Positions 1 to 10,625 of a stretch of DNA of 15,705 bases are shown here, piece by piece; positions within the stretch are counted from its first letter, which is position 1; each line of letters opens with the position of its first letter. The notes below the pieces were generated by a model that ran no database searches, was not told the DNA's origin, and saw nothing but the letters and a program-made list of their open reading frames with translations. The stretch comes from Candidatus Aquicultor primus (lineage in GTDB: Bacteria; Actinomycetota; Aquicultoria; Aquicultorales; Aquicultoraceae): the NCBI GenBank assembly GCA_001767575.1, contig MELI01000079.1, positions 4,144 to 19,848 on the forward strand, written 5' to 3'. The translations under genes were made by a program, and so were the position numbers.

Positions 1-276
1 GTGCTCTTCATCCCATTCGACGATTTCGAAGCGCTTAAAGACCATGTATTCGACTTCGAAGCGGTATAAAAGCTCGTTCAGCCATTCTACGAGCATGCTC
101 TCCTGGTCCTCGGCTTCAACAGAGATCTCTTGCGACGTCGACGGCTTGATGTTCTCGAGGTCCGTGATGAGGCTGAACATGCCGGTAGCGGCGTTTTCGA
201 ACGCCTCTTTGAGCGTGTGGCCGTGCGCCTTAATGCCGACATCGGCGGTGTGATCTAAGACCTCAAACGGCAACAT
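1..276 (-). CDS. Archease, partial (C-terminal part outside window)
   Basis: Reading the minus strand from an ATG at 274-276 gives 92 residues with no stop before the window edge. The protein opens MLPFEVLDHTADVGIKAHG, and DHTADVGI is the hallmark N-terminal motif of archease. It continues with the expected helix (LKEAFENAATGMFSL) and the region around WLNELLYRFE. A GGGGGAG stretch just upstream can serve as ribosome binding site. Archeases are small proteins of about 140 residues that activate the RNA ligase RtcB in RNA repair and splicing. The gene lies 83 bp downstream of gyrA on the same strand, and no terminator is evident between them, so read-through is possible. An rtcB gene, if present, would be to the left of this window. 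The family call is firm; a functional link to gyrase is not implied. Confidence 0.88.
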   Translation of the reverse strand, partial: MLPFEVLDHTADVGIKAHGHTLKEAFENAATGMFSLITDLENIKPSTSQEISVEAEDQESMLVEWLNELLYRFEVEYMVFKRFEIVEWDEEH

Positions 277-359
277 CGGCTCCCCCGGCGTGCGCTAAAA
301 CGGCTATCTCTAATCCGTGCCTACATTATCCGGCGGTTTTCACAGACTCGTCGGTCGCC

Positions 360-2822
<2,463 letters not shown>

Positions 2823-2849
2823 CGTAATTCTCCTTCTTGACCGAACTCG

Positions 2850-4763
<1,914 letters not shown>

Positions 4764-4794
4764 CTATTATAAAGTAGGGTTTTACAGTAAGAAA

Positions 4795-4810
4795 CGGCTC
4801 TTGTCAGCCG
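4795..4810 (-). other. Short hairpin in the gyrB leader
   Basis: Arms CGGCT and AGCCG pair across a 6-nt loop, 5 bp in all. On the minus strand the hairpin is followed by TTTCTTACTG. It could be a weak terminator for transcripts coming from dciA, or an attenuating or structural element in the gyrB leader. The stem is short and the T-run interrupted, so function is uncertain. Confidence 0.25.
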
Positions 4811-4826
4811 CCACTACAACCCTTTT

Positions 4827-4835
4827 ATTATAGCA
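4827..4835 (-). promoter_or_regulatory. Extended -10 promoter for gyrB-gyrA
   Basis: On the minus strand this reads TGCTATAAT, a perfect -10 hexamer with the TGn extension. No good -35 is present 16-18 bp upstream (AACCTT or similar), as is usual for extended -10 promoters. The predicted transcript starts near 4820, leaving about 70 nt of leader before the gyrB GTG. A second TATAAT lies at 4766-4771 but would start transcription almost on the ribosome binding site. Confidence 0.5.
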
Positions 4836-4853
4836 TATTTCAGACGCGCAAGG

Positions 4854-5399
4854 TTATTTTGACGAACACCCCCGGCACCCCTTTTCGGCCGCGGGTATTT
4901 GCCTGCCGCATCGCTCACAAACCGTCCAACCCTCGGTATCGCGCCACCGGTTGAGTTTTTTGCTCTGTATTATCAAGGACGCCAGCCGCTCCCTTAAATC
5001 ATCGTCGCCTATGGAGGAGGTGGTCTCCGCTGCTTCCTCTACCTCCTGCTCGCCGATGAGAATATCATCTAGTTCAGGCCTGGCGGCCGCGTCGCTTCCC
5101 CCGACCGCCTTTACAAAAGTCTCGCAAGAGAATTTTATTTCTTGGACTACGGGCGCGGCTAAATAATCATTTAATAGTTCCTTGAGTTTAGGGGTGAATC
5201 CGCTCAGTTCTTGCGCCCAGGCCGGGCTTTTCGCTTTAATATGAAGGACGCCGTTTCGTATATATTTCGGTGAGGTATTCTTGGCAATATCGTCCGTGAC
5301 TACCTGATTCCACGCCTCGACAGCCCTGACCTCTTCGAGCTTTTCTTTAAAGTTGCGCGCATTATTAAATTCCCTCATAACATCAGAAAATCTTTTCAC
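4854..5399 (-). CDS. dciA: DciA-type helicase loader (DUF721) with C-terminal zinc ribbon
   Basis: A 181-residue protein. Its first ~95 residues fit the DUF721/DciA family: an N-terminal helix (FSDVMREFNN), the W30-containing helix (VEAWNQVVTDDIAKNT), then the beta segment NGVLHIKAKSPAWAQELSGF followed by LKELLNDYL. DciA loads the replicative helicase DnaB in bacteria without DnaC or DnaI. A low-complexity acidic linker follows, then a C-terminal CxxC-(10)-CxxC cluster (C161, C164, C175, C178) that looks like a zinc ribbon. The start is a GTG with GGCGGAAG upstream. The position between recF and gyrB matches the actinobacterial arrangement. The family call rests on motif and context; the zinc ribbon is seen directly, but its role is inferred to be DNA or protein contact. 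Confidence 0.85.
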   Translation of the reverse strand: MKRFSDVMREFNNARNFKEKLEEVRAVEAWNQVVTDDIAKNTSPKYIRNGVLHIKAKSPAWAQELSGFTPKLKELLNDYLAAPVVQEIKFSCETFVKAVGGSDAAARPELDDILIGEQEVEEAAETTSSIGDDDLRERLASLIIQSKKLNRWRDTEGWTVCERCGRQIPAAEKGCRGCSSK

Positions 5400-5436
5400 A
5401 AAAGCTTCCGCCTAACGACTGTGGCTACACCGACAA

Positions 5437-5451
5437 CGACAAGCTTTGTCG
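5437..5451. repeat. Small inverted repeat between recF and dciA
   Basis: Perfect 6-bp arms CGACAA and TTGTCG flank a 3-nt loop in the 61-bp recF-dciA spacer. There is no T-run on the minus strand behind it, so a terminator is unlikely. It may be only an mRNA stem. Confidence 0.3.
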
Positions 5452-5460
5452 CCCGTTTAA

Positions 5461-6552
5461 TTATTTCACCGAAATGACATTATATTCATAAAGCTCTTGC
5501 TCTTTGAAATATTCCACGTTTGTGCTGGTTATCAATACCTGCGTTCCATTTTTGATATATTTCAAGAGCGCTTCTCTGCGCTTGATATCCAACTCCGACA
5601 TGACATCGTCGAGTAAGAGCACGGGATATTCCTTTATTTTTTCAGTTATAATCCCATGTTCAGTGATTTTCAAAGCAAGCGCGACCGACCTCTGTTCACC
5701 TTGTGACCCATATATCCTCATATCGATGCCGCCGAGGAACATCCCGATGTCGTCGCGGTGCGGGCCCAGAAGGCTTTGTCCTCTCTCTATCTCCGCTCGC
5801 CTTTTTGCGCGCAGTCCCTCCTCAAAGCGTTCCTGAAGGCCTTCGACCGAGCCGTCTTCGCCCACTAGCTGATTCTCGTATTTTAGGCTAAATCGCTCCG
5901 CCGAGTCCGAGATTTGCGAATATATCTCCGTGGCGTGTTCGGCTATCGTCGCCACGGCTTCGTTCCTATATTTTATGATTTTAACTCCCGCCTCGACGAG
6001 CTGCACGTCCCAGCAATCGATCATATCGGGCTTCATTCTTCCCGCGCCGACCTTTTTAAGAAGAAGATTTCTCTGGCGCAACACTTTGCCGTAATGCTGG
6101 CGCCAATATGTATAGTCCGCTTTTATTTTTTCGAGAATCTCATCGAGATAGGCGCGCCTATATTCAGGCATCTCTTTGACTATTTTTAGGTGGTCCGGTG
6201 TAAACATCACCGTTTGCACGGGCCTCGCGCGACCGGAAAAACCTTTTTGTAAAACACCGTTTACTTTGAGCCTTCTTCCCCCGCTCTTTTCCACCATGGC
6301 GTCGACGACGAGGTCCCGATCGGCTCTTTTTACGGATGCTTTCACATGAAGAAATTCTTCGTGCCACTTAATAAGTTCTTGGTGATTTCTAGTCCGGTGC
6401 GAGCGGCCGTTTTCGAGAAAATAGATGGCTTCCAAGAGGTTGGTCTTTCCAACCGCGTTCTTCCCTATAATCAAATTTATGCCTGGCGTGAACCCTGTAG
6501 AAAAATTTTCGTAGTTTCTATAATTATTCAATGACAAATTTTCTATATACAT
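5461..6552 (-). CDS. recF: RecF, DNA replication/repair ATPase
   Basis: An SMC-like ABC ATPase that, with RecO and RecR, loads RecA on gapped DNA and helps stalled forks restart. The 363-residue length is normal. Domains in order: Walker A GKNAVGKT at residues 30-37, ABC signature GSQGEQRS at 282-289, Walker B LLLDD at 312-316 followed by VMSELD. The N-terminus MYIENLSLNNYRNYENF is typical of RecF. The ATG lies 3 bp after the yaaA stop codon, and no clear Shine-Dalgarno sequence is present before it, which suggests translational coupling to yaaA. The order dnaN-yaaA-recF is shared with Bacillus. Confidence 0.97.
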   Translation of the reverse strand: MYIENLSLNNYRNYENFSTGFTPGINLIIGKNAVGKTNLLEAIYFLENGRSHRTRNHQELIKWHEEFLHVKASVKRADRDLVVDAMVEKSGGRRLKVNGVLQKGFSGRARPVQTVMFTPDHLKIVKEMPEYRRAYLDEILEKIKADYTYWRQHYGKVLRQRNLLLKKVGAGRMKPDMIDCWDVQLVEAGVKIIKYRNEAVATIAEHATEIYSQISDSAERFSLKYENQLVGEDGSVEGLQERFEEGLRAKRRAEIERGQSLLGPHRDDIGMFLGGIDMRIYGSQGEQRSVALALKITEHGIITEKIKEYPVLLLDDVMSELDIKRREALLKYIKNGTQVLITSTNVEYFKEQELYEYNVISVK

Positions 6553-6555
6553 ACA

Positions 6556-6771
6556 TTATTTTAGTAACAAGGAGACATTCAACACCTCGTCTTCGATCTC
6601 GACGATGTCTCCCTCTTTTATCTTATAACCCCTTCTAATTTCTTTTTTGCCATTGACCCTGACAAGCCCGCTTTGAATAAGATATTTTGCCTCTCCGCCT
6701 GTCGAGGCGAGATCGGTATATTTCAAAAGCTGCTCCAATTTTGTTCCGGGTTCCACAGCAACTTCCCTCAT
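6556..6771 (-). CDS. yaaA: S4-domain RNA-binding protein, YaaA/RlbA type
   Basis: A 71-residue protein that is essentially one S4 RNA-binding domain: LEQLLKYTDLASTGGEAKYL, then SGLVRVNGKKEIRRGYKI and a closing KEGDIVEI strand. Small S4 proteins between dnaN and recF are known as YaaA (RlbA) in Bacillus and relatives, where a role in ribosome assembly has been proposed. The ATG follows the dnaN stop after only 3 bp and has no strong ribosome binding site, so it probably depends on ribosomes finishing dnaN. Identification is by domain and position. Confidence 0.9.
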   Translation of the reverse strand: MREVAVEPGTKLEQLLKYTDLASTGGEAKYLIQSGLVRVNGKKEIRRGYKIKEGDIVEIEDEVLNVSLLLK

Positions 6772-6774
6772 ATA

Positions 6775-7872
6775 TTAGCCGATTCTAACCGGCATTACTA
6801 AATATATAAAACCCTGATCTTGGGCCGGCCTTACAAGCCCGGGTTTGAGCGGGCTGTTTAATTCGATATTAATTTCATCTTCACCGATAGACTGAAGGCC
6901 GTCTAATAAATAGTTTGAGTTGAAGGCGATTTCCATTCCTTCTCCGTCGGTCTTTGCCATAAGCCTTTCTATCGCGGAGCCGAGGTCTTGGGACATCGCC
7001 GATATCTCTACCTCATTATTGCCTATCTTCATCTTCACAAGAGAGGTATTCTGCGCCAAAAGTGCGACCCTTCGCAGACTGGCGATGAGCTCGTGGCGGC
7101 TGAATTTCACCCTTAAATCGCAATCGCTCGGCAGCAGTTGCTGATAGTTGGGAAACTGCCCTTCTATAAGGCGCGAGATTATAACCGTATCTCCGAGGTC
7201 GAAATAGACCAGATTGGGCTCTAGAATTATCTCCACATCTTTATCGCTTACCGCCTTTGAGACCTCATCGAGGCAGCGGCCGGGAATAATGGCACTGCTC
7301 TGGTTTACAGAGAGCCCCTCTACGGCCACATCTTTTATAGAAAGTCTATAGCTGTCGGTCGCGACCATCTTAAGGTGCCCCTTCTCTATTGTCATCAAAA
7401 CACCGCTTAAGACGGGACGTGTCTCGTCTTTCGAAACCGCTTTTATTACATGCTTCACGACATCTGAGAAGACTCTTCCGTTTATCTTAACACCACTATG
7501 ACCCGTTATATTCGGAAACTTCGGGAAGTCGGAGGGCGAATATGAACGAATATCGAAGACCGCATTCCGGCTAAGAATCTTTATATTGCCGCTCTTATCA
7601 TCGCTAACTATTTCAATATTGCCGGCGGGTAGATTCTTAACGATCTCTCCGAGTAGCCGCGCCGGGATAACCGTCTCTCCTTCTCTTATTACCGTTGCAG
7701 GCAGTGTACACCTTATCGATATCTCTAAATCGGTCGCATATAAATCCAACACACCGTTTGCCGCCTTGAAGAGAATACCGGTTAAAACAGGGAGCAAACC
7801 GCGCGGCGAGACGGCCTTCTGCGCGATTTGGACGACTCTGTTTAATTCTTCCTGAGATATTTGTATATTCAC
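6775..7872 (-). CDS. dnaN: DNA polymerase III sliding clamp (beta subunit)
   Basis: The ring-shaped processivity clamp that tethers DNA polymerase III and other partners to DNA. The 365-residue length is normal for three DnaN domains. Recognisable segments include the N-terminal NRVVQIAQKAVSPRGLLPVL, DLYATDLEISI, the middle-domain ETRPVLSGVLM and ATDSYRLS, and the C-terminal YLVMPVRIG, equivalent to the usual MPMR(L/I) ending near the partner-binding pocket. The start is a GTG at 7870-7872 with a strong AGGAGGG ribosome binding site 3 bp upstream. It is the first gene after the dnaA-dnaN spacer and has its own candidate promoter there. yaaA and recF follow at 3-bp spacings, suggesting one transcript. 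Confidence 0.97.
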   Translation of the reverse strand: MNIQISQEELNRVVQIAQKAVSPRGLLPVLTGILFKAANGVLDLYATDLEISIRCTLPATVIREGETVIPARLLGEIVKNLPAGNIEIVSDDKSGNIKILSRNAVFDIRSYSPSDFPKFPNITGHSGVKINGRVFSDVVKHVIKAVSKDETRPVLSGVLMTIEKGHLKMVATDSYRLSIKDVAVEGLSVNQSSAIIPGRCLDEVSKAVSDKDVEIILEPNLVYFDLGDTVIISRLIEGQFPNYQQLLPSDCDLRVKFSRHELIASLRRVALLAQNTSLVKMKIGNNEVEISAMSQDLGSAIERLMAKTDGEGMEIAFNSNYLLDGLQSIGEDEINIELNSPLKPGLVRPAQDQGFIYLVMPVRIG

Positions 7873-7881
7873 ATTCCCTCC

Positions 7882-7921
7882 TATTAATATTTATATATAT
7901 AAGTATAGTTGTAATTAGTAG
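7882..7921. other. A/T-rich tract with DnaA-trio-like triplets (candidate DNA unwinding element)
   Basis: Positions 7882-7920 have 35 A/T out of 39 bases, the most A/T-rich run in the spacer. Reading the plus strand toward the DnaA boxes it ends AAT-TAG-TAG (7913-7921). This resembles the DnaA-trio triplets that lie between DnaA boxes and the melted region in Bacillus oriC. Only three consecutive triplets fit. Position in the dnaA-dnaN spacer is where Bacillus subtilis unwinds. The tract also contains the dnaN -10 element, so the A/T richness has a second explanation. Confidence 0.45.
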
Positions 7922-7931
7922 GTGTTGTTAA
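7902..7931 (-). promoter_or_regulatory. Candidate promoter for dnaN
   Basis: On the minus strand TTAACA (7926-7931, 5 of 6 to TTGACA) is followed after 18 bp by TATACT (7902-7907, 5 of 6 to TATAAT). Predicted transcription would start near 7895, about 20 nt before the dnaN GTG. The -35 lies inside the left arm of the hairpin at 7921-7947, so a protein binding that palindrome would block this promoter. Confidence 0.5.
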
Positions 7932-7947
7932 TTGTGTTAAGAACACC
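7921..7947. repeat. Strong inverted repeat over the dnaN -35 element
   Basis: Arms GGTGTT and AACACC (6 bp) continue, after one G-G mismatch, into TTAA/TTAA plus a further T-G pair, with a 3-nt loop. That is 11 pairs of a possible 12 in 27 nt. On the plus strand it is followed directly by TTTTT (7948-7952), which looks like an intrinsic terminator, but no plus-strand gene precedes it. On the dnaN-coding strand no T-run follows. It overlaps the dnaN -35 and touches a DnaA box at 7949, so an operator or origin structure is more likely. Confidence 0.55.
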
Positions 7948-7948
7948 T

Positions 7949-8056
7949 TTTTGCACACATCAGAAGTATCGCGGGCCTGTAAGAAAAGTAATGATAAAAA
8001 ATGTGCAAACTCTTAGTAATAAAAAGTTTCAACTATTATCAACAGACATATCAACA
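7949..8056. other. DnaA-box cluster in the dnaA-dnaN spacer
   Basis: Four sites resemble the DnaA box TTWTNCACA: TTTTGCACA (7949-7957, plus), GTTTGCACA (8002-8010, minus, one mismatch), TTATCAACA (8036-8044, plus, one mismatch) and ATATCAACA (8048-8056, plus, two mismatches). The last two repeat at 12-bp spacing. The cluster directly follows the dnaA stop codon and precedes the A/T-rich tract. This fits the downstream half of a bipartite origin, and possibly DnaA control of dnaN. Only the first matches the degenerate consensus fully. Confidence 0.6.
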
Positions 8057-8060
8057 GGTT

Positions 8061-9419
8061 TTAAGTCTTCTGTTTGATGCGATTTGTCAGTTCCTGAATC
8101 TGATTATATACTTCCCGGCGCGTAGTTATCATTTTATTTACCTTGGAGTTCGCGTACATGACCGTCGTGTGGTCACGGCCGCCAAACTCTTCCCCTATCT
8201 TCGGGAGGCTCATGTCGGTCAACTCACGAGCCAAATACATGGCCAGCTGTCGCGGATAGACAACATCTTGTGAGCGTTTGTTTCCGGTAAGCTGCGTCTT
8301 TGATAAGTTGAAATATTTACAGACCTCCGATTGTATGGTGTGTATCGATATGGGCCGGCTCGCCCGGTTAGGAAAGATGTCTTTAAGAACAGTCTCAGCA
8401 AGCTCTCTGGTCAGAGTCTCCTTATTCAGGTTTGAAAAGGCGATAATGCGAATTAGCGCCCCCTCAAGTTCACGGATATTGGATTGTATGCGGGATGCGA
8501 CAAACTCGAGGATATCTTTGTCCACAGAGAGGTGTTCTATCTGAGCCTTCTTGTCTAATATGGCTATTCTCGTCTCAAGGTCGGGAGGTTGTATGTCAGT
8601 GATAAGACCCCACTCAAAACGGGACCGCAGCCGATCCTCCAGGGTCGCGATATCTTTAGGCGGCCTGTCGCTGGAGAGGACGATCTGTTTATTGGCGCTA
8701 TGTAGTGTATTAAACGTGTGAAAAAATTCCTCCTGCGTCGCCTCTTTATTCTCAAGGAATTGTATATCGTCGACGAGGAGTATGTCATTATCCCGGTAAC
8801 GTTTCTGAAAACCGGAAATTTTATCTTTATCACGGATGGAATTTATGAAATCACTCGTAAATTTTTCGCAAGAGACATATTTTATTTTAAGTGACGGATG
8901 ATGTTTTATCGCATAATATACGATAGCCTGGAGTAAATGGGTCTTGCCGAGCCCTACTCCGCCATAGATAAAGAGCGGATTATATGCTTTTGAGGGAGAT
9001 TCCGCGACGGCGAGGGCAGCGGCGTGAGCGAACCGGTTGCTGCCGCCTATTACAAAAGAATCAAAGGTATATTTTTCGTTTAGATTTATCGGACGGCTTT
9101 TGTGCTCGGACGGCTTTTGCCTCTTTTCATCCTGTTGTTCCTGTGGTTGCTCGGCGCTTTCATCGACAACGACCTTAATAAACATCTCCTCGGCCAGGAC
9201 CTGAAAAAGCGCGTCTTCTATCAGGCTGCTGTAGCGCGACTCGAGCCATTCTTTAGCAAAAGGACTTGGTGCGAAGATAACAATAGCGTCGCCATCTATT
9301 TGGGCAGGCTTCGTATTCTCAAACCAGGCATTGAATGTGGGCGGGTTGAGCTGGTTTTTTATTATTTTGAGTACTTCGTTCCAGATGAGATCGAGCTGGT
9401 TTTGCAAGAAAAAAGACAC
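8061..9419 (-). CDS. dnaA: Chromosomal replication initiator DnaA
   Basis: The AAA+ protein that binds DnaA boxes, melts the origin and recruits the helicase. At 452 residues it has all four domains: domain I (about 1-87, [22 protein letters not shown]), a short linker (about 88-113), AAA+ domain III with Walker A GGVGLGKT at 153-160, Walker B LLVDDIQF at 214-221, arginine finger R267 in LRSRFEWGL and sensor [14 protein letters not shown], and the DNA-binding domain IV with the signature GGRDHTT at 413-419. The start is taken as GTG 9417-9419, 4 bp after the stop of the upstream GHKL gene. A GGCGG stretch abuts this GTG, too close for ideal spacing. A TTG four codons downstream would be better spaced but loses little, so the exact start is uncertain. 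Translation is probably coupled to the upstream gene. Confidence 0.98.
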   Translation of the reverse strand: MSFFLQNQLDLIWNEVLKIIKNQLNPPTFNAWFENTKPAQIDGDAIVIFAPSPFAKEWLESRYSSLIEDALFQVLAEEMFIKVVVDESAEQPQEQQDEKRQKPSEHKSRPINLNEKYTFDSFVIGGSNRFAHAAALAVAESPSKAYNPLFIYGGVGLGKTHLLQAIVYYAIKHHPSLKIKYVSCEKFTSDFINSIRDKDKISGFQKRYRDNDILLVDDIQFLENKEATQEEFFHTFNTLHSANKQIVLSSDRPPKDIATLEDRLRSRFEWGLITDIQPPDLETRIAILDKKAQIEHLSVDKDILEFVASRIQSNIRELEGALIRIIAFSNLNKETLTRELAETVLKDIFPNRASRPISIHTIQSEVCKYFNLSKTQLTGNKRSQDVVYPRQLAMYLARELTDMSLPKIGEEFGGRDHTTVMYANSKVNKMITTRREVYNQIQELTNRIKQKT

Positions 9420-9423
9420 CCGC

Positions 9424-10272
9424 CTATTGATTGAGAATATCGTCCAGGTATTCTATCCCTAATAATGTAAGAACCCGTTTACCTTGTTCATCAGAGGAGA
9501 TTAGAGATTTCTCTTCCAAGTATATCAAATCACGGTACGCGGTGCTAAGGCCTATGCCGAGTTCGCCGGCGATTTTAGACGGTCCGGTAGAGCCTATCTC
9601 CATCATCAAGAAGAGAACTTGTTTTTGGCGTTTATTTAGCTCTATTTCTGCCGGCACAGGGGCCTGCTCTCGGCTCTCGGCGGCCACCTTATCGGGAACG
9701 CTCAGAGTTATGACCGTTCCGGTATCGAGGTTGTCTTCCACTTCGATGGCCCCGCCGAGAAATGATATAGTCTCTCTAATAATGGGCAACCCGGAGCCGA
9801 CTCCTTTTATATATTGTTTCATATCAGAGGTCGCTGTGGAAAAACCGGGTTCGCACGCCTTATCCTTGTTCTTTATTCCCGGGCCCTGGTCGGAGATGCG
9901 CACCGTGTTTCCATTGTTATAAATACTGATGACAATATCTCTAAAATAAGCGTGTATCAGGTTCTCAATCGCTTCTCGCAAGACCGTATAGGGAACATTT
10001 CCGCCAATTTCTTTGGAATATTGATAAGTCTTGGTAGCGAGAAGATTTATAAAGTCATCGTAATCTTTAGAATTTAATTCCACCACCCGCGGTGCGGCCA
10101 TAAAGGAATCATAAATAGCAAGCCTGGCGATGTTGTTGAGCTGGGCAGATGGCTCTGTGCCGGCAGAACTGGCGTCGTCTAAAACTTTAGGCGGCTCAAC
10201 CGCCGGCTCTTTGACCGCAGAACCATCGGCAGTCTCTAGATTATTAATGAAGCGTAGAAAATGGCTTTCCAT
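9424..10272 (-). CDS. GHKL ATPase fused to winged helix-turn-helix, upstream of dnaA
   Basis: A 282-residue soluble protein. Residues 1-60 are low-complexity (A/P/E-rich). Residues about 65-195 form a GHKL ATPase fold with N-box E100-x-x-x-N104 in [14 protein letters not shown]1 box DQGPGI (128-133) and G2 box GVGSGLPI (157-164). No phospho-acceptor histidine domain, receiver, sensor or membrane segment is visible, so it resembles anti-sigma/serine-kinase ATPases (SpoIIAB/RsbW-like) more than a sensor kinase. Residues about 210-282 look like a winged helix: [27 protein letters not shown], then a KRVLTLLG wing. The ATG has GGATGG upstream. It is the origin-proximal gene and ends 4 bp before dnaA, so both are very likely one operon. 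I infer a DNA-binding, nucleotide-responsive regulator, perhaps of its own promoter and dnaA. I recognise no named family. Confidence 0.85.
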   Translation of the reverse strand: MESHFLRFINNLETADGSAVKEPAVEPPKVLDDASSAGTEPSAQLNNIARLAIYDSFMAAPRVVELNSKDYDDFINLLATKTYQYSKEIGGNVPYTVLREAIENLIHAYFRDIVISIYNNGNTVRISDQGPGIKNKDKACEPGFSTATSDMKQYIKGVGSGLPIIRETISFLGGAIEVEDNLDTGTVITLSVPDKVAAESREQAPVPAEIELNKRQKQVLFLMMEIGSTGPSKIAGELGIGLSTAYRDLIYLEEKSLISSDEQGKRVLTLLGIEYLDDILNQ

Positions 10273-10373
10273 ATCCCATCCAATGTATATTCTTGATTTA
10301 AGTTATCCCCCGGGTTATTAACAATACATCAAAATCTCTAAAAACAAAAAGTCGCGACGTTATCGGGCTTTTC

Positions 10374-10402
10374 ATTAAATATTCTATTGTTGATTGTACC
10401 AA
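10374..10402 (-). promoter_or_regulatory. Candidate promoter for the GHKL-dnaA operon
   Basis: On the minus strand TTGGTA (10397-10402, 4 of 6) and TTTAAT (10374-10379, 5 of 6) are spaced by 17 bp. Predicted start near 10367 leaves about 95 nt of leader. Overlapping alternatives with TACAAT or TAGAAT as -10 have poorer -35 partners. The DnaA boxes at 10458-10499 lie about 55-100 bp upstream, so DnaA control is possible. Confidence 0.38.
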
Positions 10403-10587
10403 AATGAAAAGCTTGCGAAATCGTTCTGACAATAAAAAAGCAGGCGAAAGAGTAAAGTTTTACACATAGATATCCACAGTTGTGGAAAAGTGTTGAAAAA
10501 CATTCGAAATCATTTCATCGAATGGCTTGTAGAAAAAGAATAACCCATAAATTGGCTTTCCAAAAAGATAAGGAGTGGTTTGAATAG

Positions 10588-10625
10588 CCGGCTTCTGTGG
10601 AAAACCTTGTTTTCTTAAAAGCCGG
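10588..10625. repeat. Two-stage inverted repeat in oriC containing a DnaA box
   Basis: Outer arms CCGGCTT (10588-10594) and AAGCCGG (10619-10625) enclose inner arms GAAAAC (10600-10605) and GTTTTC (10609-10614) around a CTT loop, with a small internal bulge (CTGTG opposite TTAA). That is 13 base pairs in 38 nt. The minus-strand DnaA box TTTTCCACA (10596-10604) spans the bulge and the inner arm. No T-run follows on either strand, so a terminator is unlikely. Confidence 0.5.

Noticed and set aside
7921..7952. Hairpin plus TTTTT read as an ordinary plus-strand terminator
   Set aside because: No plus-strand gene lies upstream; only antisense transcription could use it, so it was listed as an inverted repeat instead.
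9424..10272. Interpretation of the GHKL gene as a two-component sensor kinase
   Set aside because: No phospho-acceptor histidine domain, no sensor or membrane segment, and no response-regulator gene beside it.
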